Source: Bacteroidota bacterium (GTDB taxonomy: Bacteria; Bacteroidota; Bacteroidia; Bacteroidales; WCHB1-69). Taken from it: 14,936 nucleotides of DNA. The stretch covers positions 1 to 14,936 of the forward strand of contig JAEWNB010000137.1 of NCBI GenBank assembly GCA_023392945.1, given 5' to 3'. The notes beneath the pieces were generated by a model, which was not told the DNA's origin, did not search any database, and saw nothing but the letters and a program-made list of their open reading frames with translations. Position numbers and translations under genes: made by a program. Below are positions 13,666 to 14,936 of the stretch, piece by piece. Numbering within the stretch: position 1 is the stretch's first letter; each line of letters starts with the position of its first letter.

Positions 13666-14936
13666 TCACTTCAGTTTTGCAATTTTCTCTTTCAATATTT
13701 TAATTTTATCTTCTGCATCTGCCTGTTTTTTGCGTTCAAGAGCAATAACAGATTCAGGAGCGCTATTGACAAATTTTTCATTGGACAATTTTTTCAAAAC
13801 CGACTGCAGAAAACCTTCCGCATATTTAAGGTCGGCGTTTAATTTCAGCAATTCCTCTTCTTTGTCAATATTTTCGGAGAAGGGAATAAAATATTCCACA
13901 TTTTGTTCAAGGAAAGAAATAGCATCATCCACTTTATCATTGACATAGCGAATGGAACAAACATTGCACAATTTAGAAATTACCGAATCCATTTCCTGAT
14001 CAGCTTGATTTATATTTTTATGGACATATAAATCAATAGCATACTTCTGAGCAATATTTTTCTGAGTTCTAATTCTGCGAATATCTTCCACCACTTTCTG
14101 GGCATTTTCAAAACGGCTCAACAGCTCATGATTACATTTGGAAGGATCAAACTGCGGCATCTGTGTCAGCATGATAGCTTCATTTTCATTTCTTTCCCTA
14201 AGCCCATGCCAAATTTCTTCCGTAATAAAAGGCATAAAAGGATGTAATAGCTGCATCAGTTTTTCAAATATGTCAATAATGCCCGAATATGTTATGGCAT
14301 CAATCGGTTTTTGATAAGGAGGTTTAACCACTTCGAGAAAATAGGAACAAAAATCGTCCCAAATTAATTTATAAACAGCCATCAGAGCATCAGACAGGCG
14401 GTATTTTTCAAAATCATCATTAATCTGATTAGCAACAAGATTCATGCGATTATTAAAGCAACGGATTGCAATAGCAGCATGTTCAGGCTGTGTTCCGTTT
14501 TCATCTATCTCCCACCCTTTCACGAGGCGGAAAGCATTCCACACCTTATTGCAGAAATTACGACCTTGTTCGCACAACGATTCATCGAACAGGAGGTCAT
14601 TACCTGCAGGAGAGCTCAGCAACATTCCAAGACGAACTCCATCAGCGCCATATTTATCCATTAAATCAATCGGATCCGGAGAATTGCCAAGCGATTTTGA
14701 CATCTTCCTACGGAGTTTATCACGAACTGTCCCGGTAAAATAGACATCTTTAAATGGAATTGTATTCCGGTATTCAACCCCGGCCATAATCATACGGGCA
14801 ACCCAGAAGAAAATAATATCAGGGGCAGTTGTTAAGACAGCCGTTGGATAATAATATTTTATCTCTTCATTATCAGGATTTCTAATTCCATCGAATACCG
14901 ACAAAGGCCACAACCAGGAAGAGAACCAAGTATCCA
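13666..14936 (-). CDS. valS: Valyl-tRNA synthetase, C-terminal half (runs off right edge)
   Basis: About 420 codons of a class I aminoacyl-tRNA synthetase that charges tRNA-Val, with editing of misactivated threonine. The visible part opens inside the catalytic domain with DTWFSSWLWPLS, continues through 'FFWVARMIMAG' and the ATP-binding KMSKS motif (14692-14706, within RRKMSKSLGNSPDPID), then the anticodon-binding helical domain ('FITEEIWHGL'), and ends in the C-terminal coiled-coil tRNA-binding arm ('LERKKQADAEDKIKILKEKI'). The frame is open to the window end; the first residues and the HIGH motif lie beyond it. The leftmost candidate start at 14913 is an internal Leu codon, not a start. 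The stop TGA is 63 bases before the small membrane protein gene. Confidence 0.98.
   Translation of the reverse strand, partial: DTWFSSWLWPLSVFDGIRNPDNEEIKYYYPTAVLTTAPDIIFFWVARMIMAGVEYRNTIPFKDVYFTGTVRDKLRRKMSKSLGNSPDPIDLMDKYGADGVRLGMLLSSPAGNDLLFDESLCEQGRNFCNKVWNAFRLVKGWEIDENGTQPEHAAIAIRCFNNRMNLVANQINDDFEKYRLSDALMAVYKLIWDDFCSYFLEVVKPPYQKPIDAITYSGIIDIFEKLMQLLHPFMPFITEEIWHGLRERNENEAIMLTQMPQFDPSKCNHELLSRFENAQKVVEDIRRIRTQKNIAQKYAIDLYVHKNINQADQEMDSVISKLCNVCSIRYVNDKVDDAISFLEQNVEYFIPFSENIDKEEELLKLNADLKYAEGFLQSVLKKLSNEKFVNSAPESVIALERKKQADAEDKIKILKEKIAKLK

Noticed and set aside
14444..14743. 99-codon plus-strand frame and its neighbours inside valS
   Set aside because: Antisense to the KMSKS region of valyl-tRNA synthetase; no independent evidence.
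1..14936. CRISPR arrays, tRNA or rRNA genes, insertion sequences, integrase or attachment sites
   Set aside because: No direct repeat array, cloverleaf, rRNA core sequence, transposase motif or long flanking repeat was seen on reading both strands.

Overview
The window reads as an ordinary chromosomal stretch from a member of the Bacteroidota, probably an anaerobic or facultative Bacteroidales-like lineage. The evidence is the AT-rich sequence, the absence of clear Shine-Dalgarno sites, several TAnnTTTG promoter-like boxes, lipobox lipoproteins, a large outer-membrane beta-barrel resembling the Bacteroidota putative-porin family, a membrane protein resembling DUF6427, and ruvX/def/rnhB proteins of the type seen in that phylum. 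No rRNA, tRNA, CRISPR array, insertion sequence or integrase was seen.

Layout. The left edge holds the first 15 codons of a minus-strand gene resembling a MoxR AAA+ ATPase, then an AT-rich gap with a hairpin, a promoter-like box and a short interrupted reading frame, then a small lipoprotein. A tight plus-strand cluster follows (ruvX, def, TPR-like lipoprotein). It meets, with overlapping stop codons, a minus-strand pair (rnhB and a nine-or-so-span membrane protein). A compact divergent promoter region at about 4063-4158 separates that pair from a plus-strand metabolic run: porin-like barrel, class II fumarase, a 760-residue NfnA-NfnB type flavoenzyme fusion, and a malic enzyme. The malic enzyme again overlaps tail-to-tail with a minus-strand DUF819 membrane protein. 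The right end is minus strand: a 381-base gap with a degenerate reading frame, an uncharacterised 'MGTDIH' protein of a family familiar from phages, a 61-residue two-span membrane protein, and the C-terminal half of valyl-tRNA synthetase running off the window.

How the genes may work together. Fumarase makes malate from fumarate, malic enzyme turns malate into pyruvate plus NAD(P)H, and the NfnAB-like enzyme could balance NADPH, NADH and ferredoxin. Their adjacency on one strand suggests a C4-to-pyruvate redox module (inference). The fused NfnAB keeps the features expected for a bifurcating transhydrogenase, including an aspartate in place of the first [2Fe-2S] cysteine. I found no clearly new multi-gene system. 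The least explained part is the small accessory patch between valS and the DUF819 gene (12483-13665).
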